Part shown: positions 47,111-57,745 of the stretch, piece after piece
How positions within the stretch are numbered: position 1 is the stretch's first letter
Layout of the letters: each line of letters begins with the position of its first letter
Assembly: GCF_003265705.1 (NCBI RefSeq)
Contig: NW_020312894.1
Location: forward strand, 4,674,675-4,738,674
Origin: Callorhinus ursinus
Taxonomy: Eukaryota > Chordata > Mammalia > Carnivora > Otariidae
Reading direction: 5' to 3'
DNA length: 64,000 nucleotides
The notes under the pieces: generated by a model
The model's input: the letters and a program-made list of their open reading frames with translations, nothing else
Told to the model about the DNA's origin: nothing
The model's database searches: none
Made by a program: the position numbers and the translations under genes

Positions 47111-48029
47111 AATATTACCCCCCAAGTATTGGGCTGGAAACTGACCAAGTCACAGGAGGGCTCAGGTGGACCAGGGAGTCATTGATGTGCTCTGGGCATG
47201 GCATGCCGTCCCTGCCTCACACCACCCAGGCTAATACCCAAAAGAGACACCCGAAGGAGAGGGTAGCCATCCTGTCCAAGGCGAGCATGCCAGGCGTAGT
47301 GGCAGGAAACTCCCTTTGAAAGCGGTCTCAGCAGATAACTCCACCAGACCCCAGCCCCACCTCTCAGAGGAGCTTCTGATAGAGGAAGCTGAGCGGGAGA
47401 TCCAGGCCAGCCTGCGTGCTCCCGGGGGCTGGCCACTGCTCAGGGGCTCCTGGCTGGCCCTGGAGCATTGTGGGTGGAGGGCAGAATCGCCATCTCCCAC
47501 CATAATTTTAGGGCCCAATCCTCTGACTGACCTCACACGAGCAGAAGCAGCCAGGGTCTCTCCCAAGGACCACTCCGAGGCCATACCTCCGTTCTCTCCC
47601 ACTCTGACCACGGCGACCAGCTCCAAGGCCAGGACCCCAAAGGCAGCACCCTCGGAGGACAGCAGGTAGTCACTCTCCACATGCCAACCCCAATGATTCT
47701 TCCTAAATGTTACCTGGAAACTATTTCTCAATTCAAATCAATTATGCCTATTGATTCCGGCAACTAAAAGAATAGAAAAGGAATAATTTTTGCCCTTTAC
47801 TATCTTGCGTACAAGAAAGTGATTTTCAGAGTCAAAAGGATCGACATGGAAATAGCCGCTCTCCATGGTGAAGAATCCATTCTTCCCCAGGGGTTTTGCG
47901 GGTCAGTCTCTGAGGCAAGAACGGGGACGGGGCCTCTCGGGGGTGCCTGGACACCCACTGCCCACTGGAAGCTCTGGGCCATGCTGCTTCTTGTCCGGGC
48001 CACAGGCACCACCAAAGCATGGTGCCCAT
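47111..48029. other. unassigned sequence
   Basis: A 166-codon minus-strand frame (47231-47731) and a 117-codon plus frame (47316-47669) overlap; neither has a recognisable domain. Confidence 0.4.
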
Positions 48030-48605
48030 GGGGGCTTTTTTTATTGCTGTAAAATTCGCATAACATAAAATTAAGTACTCGCAATTCAATAGCATTGATT
48101 AGATTTACCATATTGTGCAACCTTCACCTCTGTCTAGTTTCAAAACATTTCCACCACCCCAAAATGAAACCCTGTAGCCATTAGCAGTCACTCCCCAGAC
48201 CCCCGCTCCCCAGCCGCCGGCAACCACGGATCTACTCTCTGTCTCTGCCGATTTGCCTCTTCTGGATCTTCCATAGAAATGGGATCATAGGATCTGTGGC
48301 CTTTTGTTGACTGGCTTCCTTCACTCAGCATGATATCTTCGAGGTTCACCCATACTGTAGCAGGTGTTATTGCTTCAGTTCTGTTTATGGCCAAATAATA
48401 TTCCATTGCGCAGGTGTGCCATGTTGTACTTACTTAATTCCATCGATGGATGGACACTGGGGTTGTTTCCACCTTGTGGCTATTGTGAATATTTCTGCTA
48501 TAAGCGTCTGTGTAAAAATATTTGTCCCTGTTTTCAATTCCCTGGGGCATATACCTGGGAGTGGAATCACCTATAGTAATTCCATGTTTAACTTTTTGGC
48601 AAGTT
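48030..48605 (-). mobile_element. L1 LINE, ORF2 C-terminus and 3' UTR, antisense
   Basis: On the plus strand the antisense L1 order is clear: 'tgctgtaaaattcgcataac', 'ttgtgcaaccttcacc', 'ccggcaaccacgg', 'agaaatgggatcatagg', 'ttcactcagcatgatatctt', 'caaataatattccattgcg', 'gatggatggacactggggtt', 'ggcatatacctgggagtgga'. The minus frame at 48188-48406 begins MEYYLAINR, the conserved end of L1 ORF2. It is a truncated, inactive copy. 48606-48640 may be a few more decayed bases of it. Confidence 0.88.
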
Positions 48606-49029
48606 GGTGGGAGTTTTGGAAACGCTCTGCTCAATGAAACAGTGCCACTGTGGACAGGTGGAGCTGGCCAGGGGCAGTGAGGAGGGGAGATCTTTTACGC
48701 CGCTTCTGTGCCATGGAGAGTTTGCAGGTGATTCTCTCACAGAAGGAACCATGATTTGCTCCATGCTTTTGCCCCCAGATAAACACGTCTCCTCCAGCTG
48801 CATAACCCCATGTGACTGAGTTCTAGTAAAACTGGGGAGAAGAGGAGAGAAATATATATATATATATATGAAGCTTACAATACACAGTGCTCCCCTGACA
48901 TGTAAGAACCTTCACAATAGGCCTATTCAGCCCTATAGGGTTTCTATAGGCATAACTTTCTTCCTTCTAGACCACCCCAAGCATCCTACCCAGCACTAGA
49001 CTTAACTGCTCACAGATCCCTAATCCCCT
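48606..49029. other. unassigned sequence with (AT)n
   Basis: A short (AT)n run lies at 48852-48869. Nothing else recognised. Confidence 0.5.
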
Positions 49030-49230
49030 TTTCTCTGACCTGTAGCCTTTCCACATGTCCGTCAGTCCTTGCTCCAAAAATGCTTTTCTCTTCTGGGCCC
49101 CAAAATCATACCTTAAAATCTCTTACTCATCCTTCAAGACCCAACTCAGATGTCTCCTTGTCCATGAAGCCCTCCCTGGATCTTCAAGGAGAGTTATCAT
49201 CTTCTCTGTGTCCAGAACCTCCACACCCAT
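49030..49230 (+). mobile_element. L2 LINE fragment
   Basis: 'ctcatccttcaagacccaac', 'tcagatgtctccttgtccat' and 'gaagccctccctggatctt' match the L2 text catccttcaagacccagctcaaatgycacctcctc and aagccttccctgat. Confidence 0.75.
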
Positions 49231-49629
49231 ATCGATCGTGACCCTGGGGCTTGAATGAGAACAAACAGCATAGAATGACACAGAAGAAGCCTTCACCCTG
49301 CTCTGTACCTCAGAACAAAGCCAAGGAGAAGGCAGGACCATCTCACCAGGAGGCATCCTGAGGCTGCCTCCCATCGTTCACAGCTCTCACTCATGAGTGA
49401 GAAGGGGACATAGCAGTGATCACACTGTACAGACGACTAGAATAGGGGTGACCTTTACTTGGGGAAAGTACAAATCAGTCAACTCAGGAAGGAAGCCTCA
49501 GCAGTAGGGATGGACAGACAGTCAGAACCCAGGACTACCAGAGGAAGCCAATTTAGGTTAAAATGGAGTTACCCCCTTGCGGCACCAAGATGAAAAGTTC
49601 CCACCCCCGCCCCATGAAATGACGTCAGG
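49231..49629. other. unassigned sequence
   Basis: Nothing recognised except a consensus CRE at its right end. Confidence 0.4.
49620..49627. promoter_or_regulatory. consensus CRE palindrome
   Basis: Exact TGACGTCA, the full CREB/ATF site, followed by 'ggtgacc'. Single-site evidence. Confidence 0.3.
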
Positions 49630-49980
49630 TGACCACGCCATCTTCATCCTTCTGCCTCCACCTCCTTGGTGCCTTCCACTCGAGCACCTTCCCCGTGTTC
49701 TCCATCTTCCGGAGACCACCCTCTTATGATTCCCATCTAAGGTCCAGCTTCATCCACTAAACCTCCATCATGGGCGCAGGCCACTGTCCTTCCCTCTCCG
49801 CACTTCCTACCAATCCCGTAGTGTCCCACAGGGGACCTGAATCACCCGGAAACTCTTGGCATGCCCTGCCTTCCCAAGGAGAGTGTAACCTCTCGGAGGA
49901 CAGAGGTCATGTCTGATACATTTGGTCCTCCCACAGTATATGAGTTAGTATCTCATATATTGTAAACACCCAAAAAATCA
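49630..49980 (+). mobile_element. L2-type LINE 3' region
   Basis: 'agagtgtaacctctcggagg', 'acagaggtcatgtctgatac' and 'tatattgtaaacacccaa' fit the L2 3' order (agaatgtaagctccttgagg, gcagggactgtgtct, tagtaggtgctcaata). Diverged. Confidence 0.5.
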
Positions 49981-50129
49981 TCCTAATTGATAAGGAAGAA
50001 GAGAAGATGAACCAAATTATAGAACAGAAAGTTATGGAGCAGGAGAACTTGACAAGGACTCACGGTGTCCCAGCAGGGCAGAGGGAGAACTGGAGGAGTC
50101 CTGGGCTCTGAGACCCATCCCACCCCCCC
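49981..50129. other. unassigned sequence
   Basis: Nothing recognised. Confidence 0.4.
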
Positions 50130-50480
50130 GCCATGCTCTTTGCGTAGATAAAGCTCTGGAAAAGGTCCGCACTAATGAAATCAGTCCAAATGTATTTGAC
50201 TTGTGCCTCCCAAATAGATTGCATTATAGAACACCCCTCTGCTTCCCTGCAAAACGCCCTCTAATATCTTATAGAAATAATGTTCGGCAAACACAATTAA
50301 GGCAATGCTACTTAAATGTTATCTATAATAACATAGAACAAAGTCAGAGAACCAGCAGGTTAAATTATGCAGTGTGACATGAATGTATCTGGGCTGAATA
50401 TCAATTCTTAGTTGGTCAAGTGAAGTTGATTATAAAACCAATAGGGAAACTCCAGGGACATGATTGCATGACCTCCTTGA
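50130..50480. promoter_or_regulatory. CNE-like block
   Basis: 'gcactaatgaaatcagtcca', 'caaacacaattaaggcaatg', 'tatctataataacatagaac' (GATA-type TTATCT), 'gttaaattatgcagtgtgac' and 'gaagttgattataaaacc' in repeat-free DNA. Confidence 0.45.
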
Positions 50481-50754
50481 AGGGTAAAAAGTTTTCATTG
50501 GAGCAGAAACAGGGCTAAGGGAGTCCAAGCCAGGATCCCAATCGTCAGACCAAAGCTTTTGTGAATTAAACTGTGAGGAGCTCGGGTCTGATCCAAAGTA
50601 AAGCTGTGAACCACAGAACTGGGATCGGGGTGGGGAGACATTAAGACCCAAGTCCACATAGTGGGAAAGCAGATGTATAACCTCTACCCCAACCAGCCTC
50701 AGAGTCGGTGGCTTTCAGAGCCAAGAAGGGCCCATATATGATTCCACACAACCT
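50481..50754. other. unassigned sequence
   Basis: Nothing recognised. Confidence 0.4.
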
Positions 50755-50885
50755 CTTTGTTTTTCGGAGGAGGAAACGGACGCAGGGCACAGACTTGTCC
50801 GAGGTGTCTCAGGGAGGTAGACCAAAGCTGGAGCCTAGACCTCCAAATGCTCAGGGTTTCTCTATTCCTGCAACCACGGCAGGGG
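50755..50885 (-). mobile_element. MIR SINE fragment, antisense
   Basis: 'ttttcggaggaggaaacgg', 'cagacttgtccgaggtgtc', 'gaccaaagctggagcctaga' and 'cctcc' follow the antisense MIR order (ttttacagatgaggaaactg, acttgcccaaggtcac, cagagctgggattcgaac). Confidence 0.6.
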
Positions 50886-51819
50886 CATGTGCTGGCAATC
50901 CCAGACGACTGGCCAGAGTTCAGGGATGCAGGAGGCCGGGGGTCAGAGTGGCCAGCTCAGCACACAGGGAAAGGCTCAGCGGCCAGGCCATGCTGGAGCC
51001 TGAGAGGCAGGTCACCGGGAAGGAAGTGCCACCTCCACCCCACGGCTCTGCCTAGCCCAGGACTCTGCCTTCTTTCCAGTCTGGTCCTGAGACACTGGAT
51101 TATGAAAAACAAAGACAGCATCTACGCTTCTGTCCAAACCAGTAATGCGGACCTTCGCAAAAGCCCATCAGTGAGTGAAGACAGAAGGAGTCGGTTGCAC
51201 CTTTCAGAGCAGGTGCAATTGACATTCAGAGCAGAGAGGAGCGCTGACCTGATCCGCCCTGGCGTCCATCCACTGCCACTCCCCTTTTGCCAACTTGTTG
51301 GTCTATCATACCCCCAGAGTCCTCACTCTGCTTCCCGTCCCTACGGATCTTTCGATCTGACAAAGCCCTCTCTATGCACCAGCCCCAGGACCTGCCAGCA
51401 TGTCTTCACTCAAGTTAAAATACTCCAGCATGAGGAAGCCGTGTGCAGGTGGACATGCCTGGAAAACACCACGAGAAGGAGGACTCCCACAACTGCAGAG
51501 GACAGGGCCGTTATGCTCTTGACAAGAGCGTTGGTCGGGGCACGCTTCACACAGCAAGAGCCCCACAGGCTGGTCTTCAAAGGTCCTCAGTTTCCACTGA
51601 TTCACCCTACCTGAGGTACTGTGCCATGGGATGGGGACCCGGACGCGAGGGTCTCCTGACAGGAGCAGTGCGATTGGACACAGAGCGGCTAGCGAGGCGC
51701 GGTTTGCAAAGTCTGAGTGAACATCCGAGTTGGAAGAAAGCAAAGTGCTACCCATCGGTCACCCATGCGACCTGCCCAGTTGCACCCCGGAAGCGACCAC
51801 GAGCAGCCCACCTCCAAAC
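50886..51819. other. unassigned sequence with long chance frames
   Basis: The longest open frames in the window lie here: plus 50757-51614 (285 codons) and 51443-52153 (236 codons), with minus frame 51372-51755. The 285-codon frame starts within the MIR fragment, has no domain, and has skewed, repeat-like composition, so I do not call a gene. Confidence 0.5.
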
Positions 51820-51950
51820 AAGGCTCAGAGACGTGAGCCAAGATGCAAGATGCGTGCAGGGTCTCCTGGCTAACCAGTGGTCGAACCGCAGGGGAACCGG
51901 AGACGCGGAGCTCAAGCCCGGCTCATGCCCCACACCTGCTGCCTTCCAAG
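51820..51950 (-). mobile_element. MIR SINE fragment, antisense
   Basis: 'caaggctcagagacgtgagc', 'gtctcctggctaaccagtgg' and 'gaaccgcaggggaaccgga' resemble antisense MIR (gaggctcagagaggttaa, ggtcacacagctagta, tcgaaccc). Confidence 0.4.
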
Positions 51951-52025
51951 CATGTGGCTGGCACTTTCTCACTGTTTCACTTCGTGGCCTGATGTGTGCA
52001 CACAGATGCATATACATGCGCACAG

Positions 52026-52048
52026 GTGTGTGTGTGTGTGTGTGTGTG
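52026..52048. repeat. (TG)n microsatellite
   Basis: About 11 pure GT units. Confidence 0.95.
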
Positions 52049-53078
52049 CACCAGCCTATGTGCACGTGTACAGATAAGCCCCAACAGAAGTTTCAAGCAG
52101 CAGAGCTTATCCCCATCACGCCCTGGATTCTGGCCTTTCCTCATCTGTTCTAGTTTACGTTTATTGTGCGACCCACAATTCGAAACTCGATTTGATGCAG
52201 AGACCTCACCTGCATCACCCATTGGCCCTCAGCTGACTGGTGTGAAGCCTCCCACATCCTGACCTGTCACCCTTGCCTCCGTCCGTGGTGGCGGCTTTCC
52301 ACCCCCAGCCCCAGCACCAACCCCTGTGGCCCTGGGCCCAGATTCTCCCTGCTCCTCCTGCACATCCCAGATCCCTTCCCTTTGGTTCTTGAGCCACACA
52401 GTTATCACAAGGGGCCCATCTGACCCCACTGTCTCCCGAGCGCACCCAGCTCTGCCCCATCGCTGGCCCTAATCCTGCACCCCGGGAGACGCTGCATGCA
52501 CCAGGCCACACTCTCCCCGCCCTGGGAGAAGCCTGGGGCCCTGGGAAGCCCTGGGAGAGAAGGGGTCTGGGGTTGCTCAAATCCAGCACCACCCCCACCG
52601 GGGACCCAGGGCTTTCCAGACACCCAGAGGCCTCCCTAGGAACCTTTGCCAGCACAGCCCTAAACCAGCAGCGGAGGAGCCAACGCAGGGCCTCCCATCA
52701 GATCGTGGCCCGAGGGCAGGATGCAGCCCATTTGTCGTGCGTGAGGCCTGATGGAGTTTTGTGGGTCAGAGCCAGCTCTTCTCACTGCTTGTGCATGCTC
52801 GGGAAACAAAGCCTGAGATCCAGCTGCAGGGGCCTCGCTGAGGACCACACCGCCAATTCCCGCGTTTGAGAGGAACGGCTCCGCGGGTCTCTGGGAGCCC
52901 TGACCGCCCAGGGGGACAGCGGGGCCTCACGCTGTGGGCGCCAGGAAACGTCCAGGAGGCCTCCAGCTCTCCTCCCCTCTTCCTGCCTCCCTGCGAGCCT
53001 CTCCGGAGGAGGCGACTGGGGAAGGGTGGAATGTCGCTTTTACGCTCCGAGCAAACCAACTCCTTGTAAAGCTTAAGA
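52049..53078. other. unassigned GC-rich sequence
   Basis: No gene or repeat recognised. Frames of 60-146 codons overlap on both strands, as expected at high GC. Confidence 0.4.
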
Positions 53079-53094
53079 GTGCCATCTTGTGGCC
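53079..53094 (-). promoter_or_regulatory. CTCF-like site
   Basis: The minus strand reads ggccacaagatggcac, close to the CTCF core CCA-NN-AG-NN-GGC class (CCACAAGATGGCA is a common natural variant). It would face left if bound, and could mark a loop anchor near the 54-57 kb CNE domain. Confidence 0.45.
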
Positions 53095-54259
53095 GACCGG
53101 AGCAACCTCAAGGCGCCGCTCTCCTCGCCGCTCGGCAGAAGGAGCGGCCCTCCATCCTTTCCTTTCTTCTTTCTTTCTCTGGCCCAGCCACCTTCCTGGC
53201 CTCGGCAGGACCCGCCACAGCCAGAAGGCTCTCTGGCCGGAGGCGGGGAGCACAGCGACGCCCTTGCTACACCTGCAACCCCGCGCACCCCACCTCCAAC
53301 CCTGCACCGGCAAGCCGGCACCCCCATGCACCCCTCCCATGGAGCTCGGCTTCCTGTCCAGCCCGCCGGCAGGGTTGTGAACTCTCCGTGGCAGGGAACC
53401 ACAGATCAGAAGGTCAGCTTAAGGGAAAGCAAGCCTGGAGCCCGCCCAGAAAAGAAAGGCAAGGAAGAAGGCAGGGGAGGGGGGAGGGGGCTGGAAAGGC
53501 CTGGGTAAGAACAAAGCCAGGGGAAAGGGCAAGTCTGCACTTGGCTTTCAGCCGAGTTTGGCCATAACTTCCGATCCCAAAAATTCTGTTCCATCTTCAG
53601 AGTGTGCGAATTATGGGTACAGAGAACGTGGTCACTTTAAGGATTGACACAAATAAAGGAGCACACAGGAAAATGCCCAGGCTTCCCACCCAGCTTCCCT
53701 TGGGTGCACACCTGTCCTGGGGGTGGGGTGGGGGGCTCAGTTTCTCCATCTGTAACTCGAGGGACTGGGAGTCTCTTCAAAATCTAGCTCGGTGACCTCC
53801 TGACACTGCTTTCCACCTCCTGCCCACAAAACCTGGGACTAAGCCAACCGCCCGGCAGAAATGCCTGCTTTGAATTTCAGCTCTTCCCCTCTCTGAGTTT
53901 TAGGTTTAAATGCTTTCAAGTAACAAAACAAATCAAAATGGCAGAAAGGAAGAAACTAAAGGAGAAGCAGTGAGGGTCCAAATGGTCACTACCTGGACAG
54001 CCAGACTGGGACCCACATGGCTTGTTTGGAAATAAGCATGCTGGGGAGGCGGGAGTCAGAGCACCAGGGACACAAAGCGAGGGAGATGGAGCGGGGACTG
54101 TCCACACTCGGCTTGGCTTGCGCTGTCACTTGAGTGACAGGGAGCTGCTGTCCATTGCCCCCCGGAGCCCAGCCGCCCATCCATACTGGGGGTGGAACAG
54201 AGCATCGTGCTTCGTTGTCCTAATGTCGGGGGTTAGTTACACGCCACCGAAGCCCACGG
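53095..54259. other. unassigned GC-rich sequence
   Basis: Frames of up to 162 codons on several strands and frames (53073-53567) have no domains and reflect composition. G-rich text at 53470-53495. Confidence 0.4.
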
Positions 54260-54894
54260 ATGTCTGATTACTAATAACAGCCGCTCAGATTACACACGCA
54301 CACATATTCTGAAGGCCTTGCAGAGCGAGACTAAGGCATTTTGTGACTACTTTCCCTGCTCTGATGTAAAACAAGCCAGAGACAGGAAGACAAGAAGATT
54401 TTGTCCAGAGTCCTGCTAAGAAGAGAACAGAGCCTGGAATCCTGCCTCCGACCTTTGCCCTCTCCTTTTAAAGTTGCTGTGGGTAGGAAGGACCAATCAG
54501 GAGAAATGAGCCCATTTTGCCGTGAAATGCAATCTCTCTACCGCGGTTCAGGTAGTTCCGAACGCGCCGGGCCCTAGCCTAGGCAGGGATATGCATTTAC
54601 AATGCCCTCTGTTGCTTCCCTAATTTAAACTAAATTTCTATTCGGAGGGAAAAAAAAAAAAAAGAGTCCTGAGGTCTTACAAAACAGTATACGTGAAGTC
54701 GCCCTTTTCAGCAGATTGGTTAAATGGGTGTTTTTAATGCAAATTAGTTCAAATTGCTATCAAGAGTAATTATTGTAAAAGACAGGCAGCATTTCCATCA
54801 TCCTTCCCTCATTTCGTTCTTCCAGAGTCTCTTTTAAATAACTTAGCCATAAAATTTCAATTGACCACTAGAAAAAAACAAAGCCATCATCAGT
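54260..54894. promoter_or_regulatory. CNE-like block, left part of the main conserved-looking domain
   Basis: 'tctgattactaataacagcc', 'gatatgcatttacaatgccc', 'taatgcaaattagttcaaat' (octamer and homeodomain cores), 'caagagtaattattgtaaaa'. Repeat-free apart from an A-run at 54650-54663. 'tgccctctgttgct' at 54603-54616 is a weak CTCF-like core. Conservation is inferred. Confidence 0.5.
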
Positions 54895-55125
54895 GGGGAC
54901 ACAGGCAGGAGAAGGGCGCCAGTTGGCCTGTGAGGGTCCCCGCCAGCCCCGCGGGAGCCTCCCTAGCCCAGCTGCGCGCGCCCCCGCGCCCCAGGACCCA
55001 GAACGCGCGAGCCGGCTGCCGACGGCGGGGCTGGGGGAAGGGCCGGACCCGCCAGGCACCCCCACCTGCCGCCCAGGCTCGCGCCCCAGTTCCCGGCGGC
55101 GCGGGTCCTCCGTTTGAGCCAATAC
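54895..55125. promoter_or_regulatory. CpG islet inside CNE-like DNA
   Basis: About 230 bp of GC-rich, CpG-dense DNA (cagctgcgcgcgcccccgcg type text) set between AT-rich blocks with abrupt borders. Frames of 71-94 codons are proline/arginine/alanine-rich by composition. No TATA or convincing exon seen. Confidence 0.65.
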
Positions 55126-56744
55126 ATTATAATAATATTAGGTAAAACCGGGCAAGCATATGAGGTAGAAAATTGCATCTCATTTGTTCTAAATTTGCCA
55201 AAGTCTAAATCTTCTGGGAGGTATTTTGACTTTACATATTTGTTAATGGGGTCTGTTTCTTATTGCCCCAAAATGCTTAATATACAAAAGGAATCAGATT
55301 CTCCTTCTGGTCTTAATTCATCATAACAAACAGAAATAGAAACTTGATTTGGAGTCTCGCTCTGCCTCGCCTCTCCAATTCATATTCGCGGCATCTCGAT
55401 CATTAATAGCTTCTGGAGGAGCCCTTTTATTTACCTATTATGGCATCGTTTGTAACATAAAACTGTTGTGCTCTCTTTTCATTAACAGATTCAGTTGCAA
55501 ATGCTGGGGAAAAAAATTACAAAGAGCCCCTTTTTAAAATGTGCACATTTATTGGGATTATTAAATCACAGCAGCTAATAGTGGTTGTCACCAACTTAAT
55601 TTAAAAAGCTGATTATTACTCAAGCCCTCTGTATTCCAGGCCTGATACTGTATAATTAGCAGTTGTGATTATTTAGTTAATTTGCAGATTAGGAACAAGT
55701 GCCTGTTTTGAAAAATGTGGCCACTCGACCTTCAGCTGCAGAGAGGAATGAGCCAGCCCCTCGTACAGAGAACAAAAGTATCCTGTCAAATAAACGCATT
55801 TTGATGCAGGTCAACAGGAGAAAAGGGACACTTTTCAGATCATCCGCCTGGATCCTTCCAGCCAAAAGTCCAGCATGAAAGCCACTCCAGACGTGTTTAA
55901 ATTAGCTCCTTCCCCGGTGGTGCCAAATCAAATCAAGTAGCACACTTGGAGCCCTAAACAAGTTAAAAGATGGTCCTTGTGGGTACCAGCCACTAAAGCA
56001 ATAGTAACTAGACAAAAAAGATCCTAGTGACCCAAAGCTCAATAAAGATTTAGCCGTCAGGACTGGTCTGGAGCAGATAGCCATTTGGAGTTGGGAACAG
56101 ACCCCCATCTCAAAGGCATTATTTCTATTGCTGCATTTGTCATCAGTCATATGATGGTAATAAAATTTGTAACTGTTTCCCTTATACTCTGGTGCGATTT
56201 ACCTCGCCTAATAGACAATGCAAATGCTAAAAGGCACATATACATCTTCATTATATAAGCTGGTGCCTGAACCATTCTCCTCCAGAGACAGTTTTATTCA
56301 TTTTTATACAATTTGCCTACTGTACGGTACAGATGGTTTCTATTAAGTAAAATATCTGTTTTCTTCCAAATTTTTAGTTTTCGTGATTAAATTACTTTAA
56401 AATGACGGTACATTGTATTATCTTCTTTCATGACTTAATTTAGCTCAGATACTCCCAGCATCAACTAGAAACCCAGTTTCATCCGCTCAGAAAATCGGCC
56501 ACATTCTGTGATTTTGTGAGGGTTATTCCATCCTGGCTGTGATTTCTATTCTTTATCAATTACTTTCGCCCGAGTCTTAACTATATGGATTATTTTCTAG
56601 AGATGAATCGGAATATGAATATAAATGGAAACTTTGGACTCATGTTAAAACAGGATTTCTTTCCTAAACTGTTTCAAATTTGAGATGTTGTCTGTTAGTA
56701 AACAAATTTTTTTTCTGCCCCTGCCTCGGATGCAGAGCGGCTGG
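55126..56744. promoter_or_regulatory. long CNE-like domain, strongest in the window
   Basis: About 1.6 kb of repeat-free AT-rich DNA with continuous regulatory-type text: 'gagccaatacattataata' at the left edge (CCAAT-like), 'tctcgatcattaatagcttc', 'tataattagcagttgtgatt', 'tagttaatttgcagattagg', 'ttaatttagctcagatactc' and 'ctttatcaattactttcgcc'. No open frame longer than 82 codons. Absence of any transposon over this length suggests selection against insertion. Not tested by alignment. Confidence 0.55.
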
Positions 56745-56965
56745 TGGTCAGAAGCATCCAAAGCTGCTGCCGCCACGTGGCGGGCGCTGGAAGCGGAGCG
56801 GGCTCTCTGGGCAGCCTCGGGTGCACTCGCTGGGCTCCTGGAGGAGCGGCTTTGCGCAGGCGCCCCTGGCAGCCGCGGGCGGGGCGGGGCGGGGGGGGGG
56901 GGGGGGGCAGTGGTGCTGGGCGGCCCGCGTCCCTCGGCTGGGGTAACCCGCTGGGTCTCGCCTCC
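56745..56965. promoter_or_regulatory. CpG islet with G-run
   Basis: GC-rich, CpG-dense DNA directly right of the CNE domain. It contains gccacgtggcggg (E-box CACGTG at 56774-56779) and the G-run at 56891-56907. Frames of 88-118 codons on both strands are glycine/proline/alanine-rich artefacts. Confidence 0.6.
56881..56907 (+). repeat. G-run, G-quadruplex candidate
   Basis: GGGG-C-GGGG-C followed by 17 G. Strong potential to form G-quadruplex DNA on the plus strand. The run length may be unreliable in assembly. Confidence 0.85.
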
Positions 56966-57594
56966 CCCCGATGCCGGAAACTCATTTCTGATGCTCAGCA
57001 CCCATCATCCTGACGTCCCACCTTATTAGCGTGACACTAGGCAAATGCGGCCCCAGGATCCCTCCTAGTTCGCGTTTTGCACGCATATTTCATTTTTGCT
57101 TCATGCTCTAGATTCTTCCCACTGGAATACCTGCAACCCAAACCCCGCGTTGTTCCCTCCACCCCTGCTGGCTCCGCAGCCCCGGACCCTGACGACCGAT
57201 CCTCCTGCGCGCTGTGCCCTTTCCCTGAGGGAAGCAACATGTGCTCCCAGGAGTGGAGTAGGTGAGAGGCAGGAAGGGGACAGGCAGAGGAGGGGACACA
57301 GGTGTCTTCCACTTACAGCCTGAGCCTCCGGGACCCACCCGTGAAGCACCTGCCACTCGCTGCTGAAACGTCCCCTGGCAATCAAGGCTGTGACCTGGGG
57401 GTGACCCTCCAGAAATGAGGGGGCCCACTGCGGGCTCTTGCTGTGGAGCTCCTCGGAAACACTGGGCTGACTTCCCAGCCTCCATGACTGCTGGCTACCA
57501 GAAAGTGTCTTAGTGAGTCCCCCAGACTGCATGGCAGTGACCCAGTCCTTCCAGAGGTGAGGGCAGGGGCGGGCAGTGGGGAGACCATGTTCTC
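56966..57594. other. unassigned sequence
   Basis: Minus-strand frames 57101-57628 (175 codons) and 57108-57485 (125 codons) overlap one another and plus frames; no domain. Confidence 0.4.
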
Positions 57595-57745
57595 GCTCCA
57601 ATCCTGCTTGTGACCCCAGGAAGGTCAATTAACCTCTCCAGGACTTGATGTCTGGGGGATATTAGGAAGATCAAATAAAATAATAGGTCTAAAAAGGCTT
57701 TGAAAGAGTTCAAAGTGCTTGACAGACATAAGGAATGATTTTTAC
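57595..57745 (+). mobile_element. MIR SINE
   Basis: 'gtgaccccaggaaggtcaat', 'taacctctccaggacttga', 'agatcaaataaaataatagg' and 'gttcaaagtgcttgacag' follow MIR (tgaccttgggcaagtta, taacctctctgtgcctca, taaatgagataatg, aaagtgctt). Confidence 0.75.

Noticed and set aside
50757..51614. Longest open frame, 285 codons, plus strand
   Set aside because: It starts inside a MIR-like fragment, has no domain, biased composition and overlapping frames on other strands. No promoter, splice or codon evidence.
51443..52153. 236-codon plus-strand frame
   Set aside because: It runs through a MIR-like fragment and the (TG)n microsatellite, which gives it a VCVCVC stretch. Compositional chance.
57101..57628. 175-codon minus-strand frame
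   Set aside because: No domain, and it reaches into a MIR. Overlaps a 125-codon frame in another phase.
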